Assembly: GCF_004359215.1 (NCBI RefSeq)
Contig: NC_090614.1
Span: forward strand, 1,043,612-1,063,323
DNA: 19,712 nt
Source of the DNA: Bremia lactucae
Taxonomy: Eukaryota; Oomycota; Peronosporomycetes; Peronosporales; Peronosporaceae
Direction of reading: 5' to 3'
Positions 8,675-18,290 of this stretch are shown piece after piece. The notes beneath the pieces were generated by a model. The model was not told the DNA's origin and ran no database searches. It saw only the letters and a program-made list of their open reading frames with translations. A program made the translations under genes and the position numbers. Within the stretch, counting starts at the first letter, position 1; every line of letters starts with the position of its first letter.

Positions 8675-9423
8675 AGCTCCAACAGCCTTTTAAAGTACTC
8701 ACAACTATTTTGCTGTTTTCTAGCTTAATTGCAAATGGTAAACAAGTTATATGTGCCTCGCACAAGTTTATTGTGACTTTTGATCGTTTTAATAATAGAC
8801 CTAAATAGTTTGCAGTATTGCTGCTTAAGTCGATCGAGAAAGGTTTTCAATTTTGACGTTGAATTAGATTTTTCATCTCATTCGTTATATTCAATTTTCG
8901 CAAGCAAGAGTATTTCATTCAGCGGACTTCGACTCGAACGTTCTTGAAGTTGTTTCGTATCGCCGTATTTTCGTTTTCATGAAATTAACTAAAAAAAAGG
9001 TTACTCTTTCGGCACAAAATGAAAGTTGTGCATTTTGAAAAATTGAATTGGCGCTAATATGAAACATATGTAAACAACTTTAGACCGATCATAATATTAA
9101 TTCTACAATTGCTTTTAGAAAGTATCGCACTTCAACGTAATTCCTATTTAATTTAAGACTAAGTAACACTCGATATGCTCCAGAATGCATACGAGAGTCG
9201 GCTGTTGTAAACTCAATATTATAGTCGACGGACCCTACTATGATCTCATACGGAAAGACGTGATACTATTTCGTCAGTGTTGGCCTCCATGAACGGACCA
9301 TAAGGCTGTATATGATATGATGATTATGTTGCCATTAACAGCAAACTGGATACTCGTAAGGACTTTTTACAATTTGTTAGATGAAGTTAGCCAGGAAGTT
9401 GACACACTTGAGACACGAACGTC
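8675..9423. repeat. Decayed CRN 3'-flank copy and gene-free DNA
   Basis: About 8800-8970 is a diverged copy of 4190-4345: 'GATCGAG', 'TTGACG.TGAATTAGATTT.TCATCTC' and 'CTCGAACGTTCTTGAA' are recognisable in order. A weaker match (CGGCACAAAAT) follows at about 9012. No CRN coding sequence lies between this and the end of unit 2, so this third unit has lost its gene. From about 9395 to 9423 the sequence matches CRN 5' flank (ACACGAACGTC against ATACGAACGTC at 1630). The remainder shows nothing I recognise. Confidence 0.5.
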
Positions 9424-9955
9424 TGTAACGGGATAAAGTTGCCCTTATGTTACACAGTCCCCGTAAAGTACACTTGGTATACTTAAGGGGATGGTCAATT
9501 ACTAAATAATAGTAATTAGGCCCAACATTCGGGTGTGGTTCACATTTGTGACCAACGCTTATGTATGTGATGCACATGGGTGCAATCGCATTAGGAGGGA
9601 TGACGGCTAGCGTCATCCGTTAAGCGAGGTATTTTGAAAGATACGCTCGCAATACATATTCAGTGTTATCTATAGAGATGACATTTTGATTGGTAAAATA
9701 GGTATTAATACTTAATACGATTAAATAAAAATCAGTCTGAAAACTACTTCCTACTAGGTAAGTGCGCACGAGGAGCCGGATTACCGCTTCCGTGACGAGA
9801 CTTAACCAGAGTTTTTAGTGCGTTGGGTGAGCTGGCTAACGCGCCCACCGCAACTACCTCACTGCACGCAAGAGAAGCTGGTTAAACCGCTTCCTCGCTG
9901 AGCTAGGGTGTGTGTCTAAGTAGAGCGTGGCCGCATTACGACGAGCCCGCCTACA
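9424..9955 (+). mobile_element. Solo LTR, Gypsy-like family, in CRN 5' flank
   Basis: A 532-bp segment starts TGTAACGGG and ends CGCCTACA. It is in the opposite orientation to the LTRs at 241-1298 and 10053-10606. No PBS or polypurine tract adjoins it, and CRN 5'-flank sequence continues directly on both sides (ACGAACGTC before; GTCACAATCATTTTCTAC after, compare 5261-5280). GTC occurs on both sides, a possible short or eroded target-site duplication. It is therefore a solo LTR left by LTR-LTR recombination. Confidence 0.75.
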
Positions 9956-10052
9956 GTCACAATCATTTTCTACAAAACGTTTCTGCTCTCTACTTCTATA
10001 TGAAGGGCAAAAAGTCGAGAAGAGACGCATTTATAGAAATCGAAAGCCATAA
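9956..10052 (+). repeat. Fragment of CRN 5' flank
   Basis: Matches 1647-1735 and 5262-5357 (ATCATTTTCTACAAAA, CTGCTCTCTACTTCTAT, AAGGGCAAAAAGTCGAGA, ATCGAAAGCCATA). It is the continuation of about 9395-9423 across the solo LTR and is itself cut at 10052 by the next LTR, so two LTR insertions hit this one flank about 100 bp apart. No CRN gene follows. Confidence 0.7.
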
Positions 10053-10606
10053 TGTAGACGGGTACGTCGTAATGCGGCCACGATCTACTTAGACACAGAC
10101 CCTAGCACAGCGAGGAAGCGGTTTAACCAGCTTCTATTGCGTGCAGTGAGGTAGTTGCGGTGGGCGCGTTAGCGAGCTCACCTAACACACTAATTACTCT
10201 GGTTAAGTGTCGTCACGGGAGTGGTAATCCGGCTCCTCGTGCGCACTTACCAAGTAGGAAGTAGTTTTTAGACTGAATTATGTCAATCATGTTCAATATA
10301 ACTACCTATTAGTACCAATCAAAATGTCATCTCCATAGATAACACTTAATATGTATTGCGAGCGTATCTTTCTTGATACCTCGCGTAACGGATGACGCTA
10401 GCCGTCATCACGGATGACGCAAGGCGTCATCCTTCCTAATGTGAATGCACCCATGTGCATCACATACACAAGCGTTGGTCACAAATGTGAGCCACACCCG
10501 AGTGCTTAGTCTAATTACTTTAATTTAGTAATTGACCATCTCTTTAAGTAAACCAAGTGTACCTAACGGGGACTGTGTAACATTAGGGCAACTTGAGCCC
10601 GTTACA
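10053..10606 (-). mobile_element. 3' LTR of a minus-strand Ty3/Gypsy element
   Basis: A 554-bp LTR, read on minus from TGTAACGGGCTC (10606) to CGTCTACA (10053). On its body side it abuts a purine-only tract, and on its outer side it abuts CRN flank with no PBS, so it is the 3' LTR of an element lying to the right on the minus strand. The integrase pieces downstream are on minus, in agreement. Compared with the other LTRs it carries an extra copy of a hairpin (10387-10434). Bases 10335-10606 are repeated at 13664-13935. Confidence 0.75.
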
Positions 10607-10619
10607 CCATTCCCCCTTT
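10607..10619 (-). other. Polypurine tract before 3' LTR
   Basis: On the minus strand AAAGGGGGAATGG immediately precedes the LTR start TGTAACGGG, with one T in an otherwise all-purine run. This is the position of the plus-strand primer of LTR retrotransposons and fixes the element as minus-strand. The duplicate is at 13936-13948. Confidence 0.65.
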
Positions 10620-10737
10620 ACGAACGAATTTACATTTTGAATTCGTCAAAGAGGAGCGAGGAACTGCGAGCAGCTTTACGCGCCGCTAGTTTATTCAATC
10701 ACTCTAGCGACCTGTGTTTCCATACACGGCGCCAAAG

Positions 10738-12219
10738 ATGCCACTAAAAAGGGGCCCCGTCGGTAAGTCGTCTGCGAAGACGCCCACTCAACCTCGCACT
10801 AAGCACACATGCCGCGTTAATTCGCCGGCCGCGTCCAATGCTTCAGTCGAAATGCCGACAGCTACTGCTGCTTTCGCGTTAACGGGGCTAAAGGATTCAT
10901 TGCACTCTAACAGTGAGGAAGCTGATCTGCGCTCATTGTCGACTACAATGAGTCGATACCGTCGCCGTCACCTCATCGTAGTGATGCAAACAACGAGCTC
11001 ATGAGGAAGGATGATGGCGCATGATTGCCCATCCAAACTTCTCTCATGGCTCACAACATGAAGACAGCAACATTTACGAATACTGCCTCGTCGTCTGTGC
11101 TGGATAGCGCAGTGACAGGTAATGAGATCGCTGCCCATAAAGGCGCAGCCGCTTCTCCGTTGGGTATGACCACAACGCCTTATCCTTAGACCATAATCCA
11201 TAATGGTTCTAACATAGATAATTCGGAGCCTAAAGCTCTGCCGACGACACGTGAACGTGCTCAGTAGTGTAACAAGCCAGTCGTTTTAGAACGTGGCTAT
11301 GTGATTGGTGGCATATCACTGATCCCCCCTCCATCTAAATGGCCTCGTTTATACGGGCCAAGAGCGTCACTCCTAGAGCGCGCTCTTGTAGACGCACATA
11401 ATTATTAGGGCGTCTTAAAATCATTGAGGGCTCAGGAAAATCGCTTGGGCGTATTTTCCCGATCCCGGTCGCGTTGCGTTCGAATGAAACGCCCGACCAA
11501 TACGAGGCGGAATTCCTGCGCCGCATTCATTCGCATTCTAATGCGATGTAACAGCGGTCGCAGCGAATTAATTACGCCCGCTTGCGTGTGAAAGAAATCA
11601 TGGGCGGTACTGTACCCCCTGTTTCTTCTCACAACGCTGCTTCTGCTGGTCCATTTGAGACTAGCGAAGTGGCTTCAGTTGGTGCTCTTTTTCCTAGGCA
11701 GCCACCAAGCCAGGCACATCGATACGTAGGGTATCGATTGTTTTGGATAATCTTTCCATTCGACGAGAATCTCATAATTTTGCCTCACGGATCGGTGGGC
11801 CAGCAACCTCACAACAAAGAAGCGTTGATTCCCACCCGCATCCATCAGTGCAGGCGGCGCCCGATAGGAGTGTCGATCTCGCTCAACTACTCATGGCTGC
11901 CTATCCTTCGTCCGTTCAGTGACAGGCATTAAGCGCTGCTGAACGACGTATTGCGGATCTTGAGGGTCAAGTCTCGCAACTGACCTCGGATCTTGTTGAT
12001 GTCCGAGCGAAGGTTCGTCAGGGTTATGAACATCTGAAGACTCGCTTGAACCTCTCTGAGAGGAAAACGGTGAGGGATCCGCGTTACTCGCGTGATATCC
12101 CTCTCTCTCCGAGTCCTGTTCGTGGTGGGAGGAGTCGGTCGGCTGATAGCTTTTTGCCTTCTCCGTCTACCTCACCCGAACGACGCTCGACTCACAGTAG
12201 TCATTATCGGTCTCCTTAG
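10738..12219 (+). pseudogene. Decayed antisense ORF between pol and 3' LTR of the Gypsy element
   Basis: Plus-strand coding sequence opposite in direction to the element's pol. ATG at 10738 opens MPLKRGPVGKSS, a basic Ser/Thr/Pro-rich N terminus of 88 codons. After that the signal moves between frames with several stops, but protein-like blocks follow in order: ERGYVIGGISLIPPPSKWPR (about 11291-11350), ETPDQYEAEFLRRIHSHSN (about 11485-11545), DRSVDLAQLLMAAYPSSVQ (about 11860-11920), then a coiled-coil-like block (AERRIADLEGQVSQLTSDL and onward) and a Ser/Arg-rich tail ending at TAG 12217-12219. The last two blocks are in the frame of the 10738 ATG. Coiled coil plus basic SR tail could be a gag-like or accessory protein. 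The order LTR, PPT, antisense ORF, convergent integrase is inferred from the orientation evidence; an inverted gag joined to a pol fragment is the alternative. Confidence 0.5.
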
Positions 12220-12222
12220 AAA

Positions 12223-12279
12223 ATGGAGGTATGTGACCTTATTTGGGTCTACAAGCCAAATAAGGTCACATACCTCCAT
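12223..12279. repeat. 24-bp perfect inverted repeat between convergent ORFs
   Basis: Left arm 12223-12246 (ATGGAGGTATGTGACCTTAT plus TTGG) and right arm 12256-12279 are perfect reverse complements around a 9-base loop (GTCTACAAG). It sits 4 bp after the plus-strand stop and just beyond the end of the minus-strand integrase. It would form a strong hairpin in transcripts of either strand. The duplicate is at 15552-15608. Confidence 0.85.
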
Positions 12280-12284
12280 CTTTC

Positions 12285-12701
12285 GTTTCAGACGACTCCG
12301 TAAAATACGCGGTGCGTCTTCATATACGGGGGAAGGGTGAGCCTATGAAAAAGGTCCCCAACCTCTTCTACCACCGTAAAAGGCCCAATGAAACGCGGCA
12401 ACAACTTCGTGTTACCTCCAGTCAGTACAGAAATTGCATTTTTAGGTAGGGTAGCAGTACTTAATCGTACTCTTCCACCCACTCTAAAGCGTTCATTGTT
12501 TTTGCGACCATTCCGATTCGCATATTCTTTTTGCTTGTCCTGTGCGCTTGCCATTGCGTCACGGACTTTACGTGTGATGGCTAATCGCTCATCCACAAAG
12601 CGTTGACCCTCGCTCACGCTTTTAGCATCACACTCGCCTATGATACCGCCAAGAGGTCGGTCATAAGGCGTAGTTTTATTGACCACTGCTAAACTGGCAG
12701 G
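12285..12701 (-). pseudogene. Ty3/Gypsy integrase C-terminal end (copy A, cut by gap)
   Basis: Minus-strand frame with the Gypsy integrase C-terminal signature: ITRKVRDAMASAQDKQKEYA, then RFRVGGRVRLST, then KLLPRFIGPFTVVEEVGD and LPPYMKTHRVFY. The frame ends at a stop at 12288. A one-base shift would continue as RLKRKMEVCDLIW into the inverted repeat, so the usual tail or chromodomain is missing. The right end is the N gap. It is identical to 15614-16030 except C/T at 12683/16012. Confidence 0.75.
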
Positions 12702-13663
12702 NNNNNNNNNNNNNNNNNNNNNNNNNNNNNNNNNNNNNNNNNNNNNNNNNNNNNNNNNNNNNNNNNNNNNNNNNNNNNNNNNNNNNNNNNNNNNNNNNNN
12801 NNNNNNNNNNNNNNNNNNNNNNNNNNNNNNNNNNNNNNNNNNNNNNNNNNNNNNNNNNNNNNNNNNNNNNNNNNNNNNNNNNNNNNNNNNNNNNNNNNNN
12901 NNNNNNNNNNNNNNNNNNNNNNNNNNNNNNNNNNNNNNNNNNNNNNNNNNNNNNNNNNNNNNNNNNNNNNNNNNNNNNNNNNNNNNNNNNNNNNNNNNNN
13001 NNNNNNNNNNNNNNNNNNNNNNNNNNNNNNNNNNNNNNNNNNNNNNNNNNNNNNNNNNNNNNNNNNNNNNNNNNNNNNNNNNNNNNNNNNNNNNNNNNNN
13101 NNNNNNNNNNNNNNNNNNNNNNNNNNNNNNNNNNNNNNNNNNNNNNNNNNNNNNNNNNNNNNNNNNNNNNNNNNNNNNNNNNNNNNNNNNNNNNNNNNNN
13201 NNNNNNNNNNNNNNNNNNNNNNNNNNNNNNNNNNNNNNNNNNNNNNNNNNNNNNNNNNNNNNNNNNNNNNNNNNNNNNNNNNNNNNNNNNNNNNNNNNNN
13301 NNNNNNNNNNNNNNNNNNNNNNNNNNNNNNNNNNNNNNNNNNNNNNNNNNNNNNNNNNNNNNNNNNNNNNNNNNNNNNNNNNNNNNNNNNNNNNNNNNNN
13401 NNNNNNNNNNNNNNNNNNNNNNNNNNNNNNNNNNNNNNNNNNNNNNNNNNNNNNNNNNNNNNNNNNNNNNNNNNNNNNNNNNNNNNNNNNNNNNNNNNNN
13501 NNNNNNNNNNNNNNNNNNNNNNNNNNNNNNNNNNNNNNNNNNNNNNNNNNNNNNNNNNNNNNNNNNNNNNNNNNNNNNNNNNNNNNNNNNNNNNNNNNNN
13601 NNNNNNNNNNNNNNNNNNNNNNNNNNNNNNNNNNNNNNNNNNNNNNNNNNNNNNNNNNNNNNN
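12702..13663. other. Assembly gap (962 N)
   Basis: Run of N. Reading frames that span it are artefacts. Both edges coincide exactly with the ends of a 2,367-bp duplicated sequence. Confidence 1.
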
Positions 13664-14066
13664 ATAGATAACACTTAATATGTATTGCGAGCGTATCTTT
13701 CTTGATACCTCGCGTAACGGATGACGCTAGCCGTCATCACGGATGACGCAAGGCGTCATCCTTCCTAATGTGAATGCACCCATGTGCATCACATACACAA
13801 GCGTTGGTCACAAATGTGAGCCACACCCGAGTGCTTAGTCTAATTACTTTAATTTAGTAATTGACCATCTCTTTAAGTAAACCAAGTGTACCTAACGGGG
13901 ACTGTGTAACATTAGGGCAACTTGAGCCCGTTACACCATTCCCCCTTTACGAACGAATTTACATTTTGAATTCGTCAAAGAGGAGCGAGGAACTGCGAGC
14001 AGCTTTACGCGCCGCTAGTTTATTCAATCACTCTAGCGACCTGTGTTTCCATACACGGCGCCAAAG

Positions 14067-15548
14067 ATGCCACTAAAAAGGGGCCCCGTCGGTAAGTCGT
14101 CTGCGAAGACGCCCACTCAACCTCGCACTAAGCACACATGCCGCGTTAATTCGCCGGCCGCGTCCAATGCTTCAGTCGAAATGCCGACAGCTACTGCTGC
14201 TTTCGCGTTAACGGGGCTAAAGGATTCATTGCACTCTAACAGTGAGGAAGCTGATCTGCGCTCATTGTCGACTACAATGAGTCGATACCGTCGCCGTCAC
14301 CTCATCGTAGTGATGCAAACAACGAGCTCATGAGGAAGGATGATGGCGCATGATTGCCCATCCAAACTTCTCTCATGGCTCACAACATGAAGACAGCAAC
14401 ATTTACGAATACTGCCTCGTCGTCTGTGCTGGATAGCGCAGTGACAGGTAATGAGATCGCTGCCCATAAAGGCGCAGCCGCTTCTCCGTTGGGTATGACC
14501 ACAACGCCTTATCCTTAGACCATAATCCATAATGGTTCTAACATAGATAATTCGGAGCCTAAAGCTCTGCCGACGACACGTGAACGTGCTCAGTAGTGTA
14601 ACAAGCCAGTCGTTTTAGAACGTGGCTATGTGATTGGTGGCATATCACTGATCCCCCCTCCATCTAAATGGCCTCGTTTATACGGGCCAAGAGCGTCACT
14701 CCTAGAGCGCGCTCTTGTAGACGCACATAATTATTAGGGCGTCTTAAAATCATTGAGGGCTCAGGAAAATCGCTTGGGCGTATTTTCCCGATCCCGGTCG
14801 CGTTGCGTTCGAATGAAACGCCCGACCAATACGAGGCGGAATTCCTGCGCCGCATTCATTCGCATTCTAATGCGATGTAACAGCGGTCGCAGCGAATTAA
14901 TTACGCCCGCTTGCGTGTGAAAGAAATCATGGGCGGTACTGTACCCCCTGTTTCTTCTCACAACGCTGCTTCTGCTGGTCCATTTGAGACTAGCGAAGTG
15001 GCTTCAGTTGGTGCTCTTTTTCCTAGGCAGCCACCAAGCCAGGCACATCGATACGTAGGGTATCGATTGTTTTGGATAATCTTTCCATTCGACGAGAATC
15101 TCATAATTTTGCCTCACGGATCGGTGGGCCAGCAACCTCACAACAAAGAAGCGTTGATTCCCACCCGCATCCATCAGTGCAGGCGGCGCCCGATAGGAGT
15201 GTCGATCTCGCTCAACTACTCATGGCTGCCTATCCTTCGTCCGTTCAGTGACAGGCATTAAGCGCTGCTGAACGACGTATTGCGGATCTTGAGGGTCAAG
15301 TCTCGCAACTGACCTCGGATCTTGTTGATGTCCGAGCGAAGGTTCGTCAGGGTTATGAACATCTGAAGACTCGCTTGAACCTCTCTGAGAGGAAAACGGT
15401 GAGGGATCCGCGTTACTCGCGTGATATCCCTCTCTCTCCGAGTCCTGTTCGTGGTGGGAGGAGTCGGTCGGCTGATAGCTTTTTGCCTTCTCCGTCTACC
15501 TCACCCGAACGACGCTCGACTCACAGTAGTCATTATCGGTCTCCTTAG
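14067..15548 (+). pseudogene. Decayed antisense ORF, duplicate copy
   Basis: Second occurrence of the pseudogene at 10738-12219, with the same start, stops and frameshifts. It adds no independent evidence of conservation if the duplication is an assembly artefact. Confidence 0.5.
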
Positions 15549-15551
15549 AAA

Positions 15552-15608
15552 ATGGAGGTATGTGACCTTATTTGGGTCTACAAGCCAAATAAGGTCACAT
15601 ACCTCCAT
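15552..15608. repeat. 24-bp perfect inverted repeat, duplicate copy
   Basis: Same sequence and context as 12223-12279. Confidence 0.85.
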
Positions 15609-15613
15609 CTTTC

Positions 15614-16455
15614 GTTTCAGACGACTCCGTAAAATACGCGGTGCGTCTTCATATACGGGGGAAGGGTGAGCCTATGAAAAAGGTCCCCAACCTCTTCTAC
15701 CACCGTAAAAGGCCCAATGAAACGCGGCAACAACTTCGTGTTACCTCCAGTCAGTACAGAAATTGCATTTTTAGGTAGGGTAGCAGTACTTAATCGTACT
15801 CTTCCACCCACTCTAAAGCGTTCATTGTTTTTGCGACCATTCCGATTCGCATATTCTTTTTGCTTGTCCTGTGCGCTTGCCATTGCGTCACGGACTTTAC
15901 GTGTGATGGCTAATCGCTCATCCACAAAGCGTTGACCCTCGCTCACGCTTTTAGCATCACACTCGCCTATGATACCGCCAAGAGGTCGGTCATAAGGCGT
16001 AGTTTTATTGATCACTGCTAAACTGGCAGGGTCACTAAGGCCAAGTTTCTGTCTTTGAGATGATACCCTCATGGGTCATCGTCATTTTGACGAAACTATG
16101 TCCCTCTCTCGCACCGAGCATAGTGAGCCCTCTTCACTAAGACTCGGGCTGCGCACAAACGAGACTGGCGTCCAAGGATGGCGCAGTGCGTTGATATAAA
16201 ACGGTGTCTCACCCGTACTGGCGTGGACTCTGTTATTTATAGCGAACTCCACAAAGGTCAATTGCTTACTCCACTCTTTGGGAGTTGCTATAGTGCGCAA
16301 GACATCTGCCACGACCCGATTGGCACGTTCTGTTTGGCGGTCGGTCTGGGCATGATCTGCGATCGACATGTGGAGCTTGCTACCTAGCAGCTCGAATACA
16401 TATCGCCAAACACCAGACGAAAAAAGTGGATCCTGGTCCGATACTCTGAACTCGG
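15614..16455 (-). pseudogene. Ty3/Gypsy integrase, 5'-truncated and interrupted
   Basis: From 16455 leftward on minus the frame reads RVSDQDPLFSSGVWRYVFEL, then MSIADHAQTDRQTERANRVV and FVEFAINNRVHASTGETPFY, the core of a Gypsy integrase. The second catalytic Asp (in SDQD) and the catalytic Glu (in QTERANR) are present. The first Asp and the zinc-binding domain lie beyond the breakpoint and are missing. Two in-frame TGA stops at about 16076-16084 follow VSSK. The same frame then continues through KVRDAMASAQDKQKEYANRN to the C-terminal FYGVV and stops at 15617. The integrase would insert element cDNA into chromosomes; here it is dead. No RT or RNase H is present. At about 16455 the sequence changes to a Copia integrase. 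Confidence 0.85.
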
Positions 16456-17465
16456 GTTTGAGTCAGCATGCGCCGTGTTGGCAGAACGATTTATTAGGTT
16501 TACTGCTGTGCTTACAGATTCCGTCCACCATACAGACGGTACCCTTATTAAGTGTAACATGCTTCGTGCCTTCTCCATGATCGTGCGGTTCATGCGTTCC
16601 GCAACTCCATTCTACTGAGGACTGTACGGAACGGTTCGTTGATGCATGATACCTTTCCGACGGCACATTTCAAAAACTGTCTTGTTTACAAACTCCGTTC
16701 CATTGCCAGAACGTAGACAATTCACAGGCTCACCCCATTGGTATTCATAAAATGCCAGAAAATCCATGAGTTTGCCGGCCACCTCGCTCTTGTGTTTTAT
16801 AAAGTATGCTACTACTTACCGTGAGTAGTCATCCACGATTGTCAGAACATACTTGGCACCACCCTTTACTTTTCATTGACCCATCACATCCGCGTGTACT
16901 AATTCCAGCACACGTGATGTTTTCGTCAGCCTTCGCGAAGGAAACGATGTCACAGTTTGCTTGTCCTTCATGCATCCGCCGCATAAGGTCTCGATACCTG
17001 CTTCAACACAGGCATACCATTTTGAAAATCTGAGTCTTAATCAATTCTTCCTTGCTTGGGTGTCCCATCCGTGCCTGCCATAACTCCCACCCACTATCGG
17101 AACCATAATATTGTACAAGCCGTGCTTCCTCTTGTTAACAGTCTAGTAGGTACGCTTTTCCGACCTTTTTCCCTACAGCAATTGCGCTGCAGTCACCCAG
17201 AATTGTACACGAGGAAGGCTTGAGCTCTATGTTCAAACCGCGTTCCGAGAGTCGTCCGACCGACAGCAGTCGTCTGTCGAGTCCTGGGATGTACAAGGCG
17301 TCCATAGTTTTGATACGCGTATTGTTAATGCCAGTTAGCTTCACTGGTCCTCTTCCATGGTCACTCATTTTTTTCCGTCGGCGATAGTAACCTCAATGCC
17401 GACATCCAGTGGTAGTCGAATAGGTCAGAGCGATACGGAGTCATGTGAGATGTAGCTCCCCTATC
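16456..17465 (-). pseudogene. Ty1/Copia protease-integrase region, inactivated
   Basis: Read on minus: protease site WLVDRGATSHMT (17435-17472), where the usual D-S-G is D-R-G (AGG codon at 17460-17462). Then LYIPGLDRRLLSVGRLSERG (within 17135-17368), and the GAG-pre-integrase block LWQARMGHPSKEE. The integrase core follows with HADVMG, VDDYSR, RSGNGTEF and NGVAERMNRTIMEKARSML, then VWWTESVSTAVNLINRS. The second catalytic Asp is replaced by Gly (codon at 16705-16707), a TAG stops the frame at 16612-16614, and there are further stops and frameshifts (for example after the DDYSR block). The fragment breaks off at about 16456 against the Gypsy integrase. RT/RNase H and 3' LTR are absent. Confidence 0.85.
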
Positions 17466-18253
17466 GACTAGCCAGCCTTTAAGTCGTTCCCCACCAACAT
17501 CAAAAAGGCATCATTGTCTTTGCCGCGTCTTTGTCCCGGACAGTCTCGTTTCAGATGACCGACTTGGTCACACCCAAAGCACTTGCCCCTGAACGCACCA
17601 CCGTGAATTTGTGGAGCGTATTTCCTGCAATCATGTCCTCGACCCCCTTTGAACTTTATAGTGTTCACATTGGCTTGAAACGCCTTATCTATGCTGCCAT
17701 CCTTTGACTTCAAACGCTCTTGCTCCTTGTGTAACTTCTCCTTCACCTCAATTCGGGATACTTCCCTTGCGTTCTCCACAATGGAGACAATTATTTCGTA
17801 CTCAATGGAAAGACTGCTCAACGATACCACTAATTGCCTTGACTCATGAACAGGCTCCCCAGTGTCTGCAATCCGATAACTAGTTCGTAAAAATCGTCTA
17901 GATGCTTGGCCATAGACGTACCGATCTCCATCTTGAGCTCGTAGAGACGACGTGTCATGAGGACACGATTGTGCAGAGCAGAACGGTTATAGAAGTCTCT
18001 TAGCACATTCCACGCATGTATGGCACGAGTTGAAGGCCGAATCTTGGTCTATTGCTGAAGTTCCACGACTTGAGCGATGATCCCGAGTACTTTCGCATCA
18101 TTAACGAGCCACGCCTCTGTAATCTCGTTCTCGAGCTTCACGACCTCAACATGCGCAAACTGACCCTTCCGTGCAAAGGCCATGCGCATATTGTGCTCCC
18201 AGTAAAAATTAATTTCTACTATATAGGAGAACTTCGGTTCGCTTCGAGGTCAT
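17466..18253 (-). pseudogene. Ty1/Copia gag (UBN2-type) with zinc knuckle, decayed
   Basis: ATG at 18253 (MTSKRTEVLL) lies 37 bp from the 5' LTR. A TAA and a frameshift follow within 20 codons, then RMAFARKGQFAHVEVVK, EAWLVNDAKVLGIIAQ, a TAG, and the well-kept UBN2-like part: AWNVLRDFYNRSALHNRVLM, LYELKMEIGTSMAKHLDDFY and LQTLGEPVHESRQLVVSLSS. The zinc knuckle CFGCDQVGHLKRDC (about 17540-17581) has all CCHC ligands. A frameshift near 17470 separates it from the protease. Copia gag packages element RNA into cytoplasmic particles; this copy cannot be made as one protein. The knuckle part is the best preserved, an open frame of 120 codons from 17830 to 17468. Confidence 0.85.
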
Positions 18254-18290
18254 GTCTCAAGCGGTTTCGTCAGTAGCCAGCCCATGCGGC

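Larger units (their letters stand above)
13664..16030 (-). repeat. Near-identical duplicate of 10335-12701 (probable assembly duplication)
   Basis: Every base I compared matches 10335-12701 at offset 3329, except C at 12683 against T at 16012. It contains the same partial 3' LTR (13664-13935), PPT, antisense pseudogene, inverted repeat and integrase end. The first copy stops at the left gap edge and this one starts at the right gap edge. Confidence 0.95.

Noticed and set aside
10053..10606. LTR read on plus as the 5' LTR of a plus-strand element with gag at 10738
   Set aside because: No PBS follows 10606; instead a polypurine tract is present on minus, and integrase is on minus.
11582..11932. 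116-codon plus frame as a gene
   Set aside because: It mixes frames of the decayed antisense ORF; the better protein-like blocks lie in neighbouring frames.
12228..12290. Possible 63-bp intron, GTATGT ... TTTCAG, across the inverted repeat
   Set aside because: The splice-like bases fall inside the palindrome arm, and joining the outer parts does not extend a recognisable protein. Chance is more likely.
12676..13674. Long open frames of more than 300 codons on both strands
   Set aside because: They consist almost wholly of N from the assembly gap.
16384..16593. 69-codon minus frame starting MNRTIMEKARSML taken as a gene
   Set aside because: It is a chance frame crossing the Copia-Gypsy breakpoint; its first part is an internal piece of Copia integrase.
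18270..18290. ATGGGC near the Copia LTR as a half-tRNA (initiator Met) PBS, as in Drosophila copia
   Set aside because: Only about six bases match and the next ones do not.
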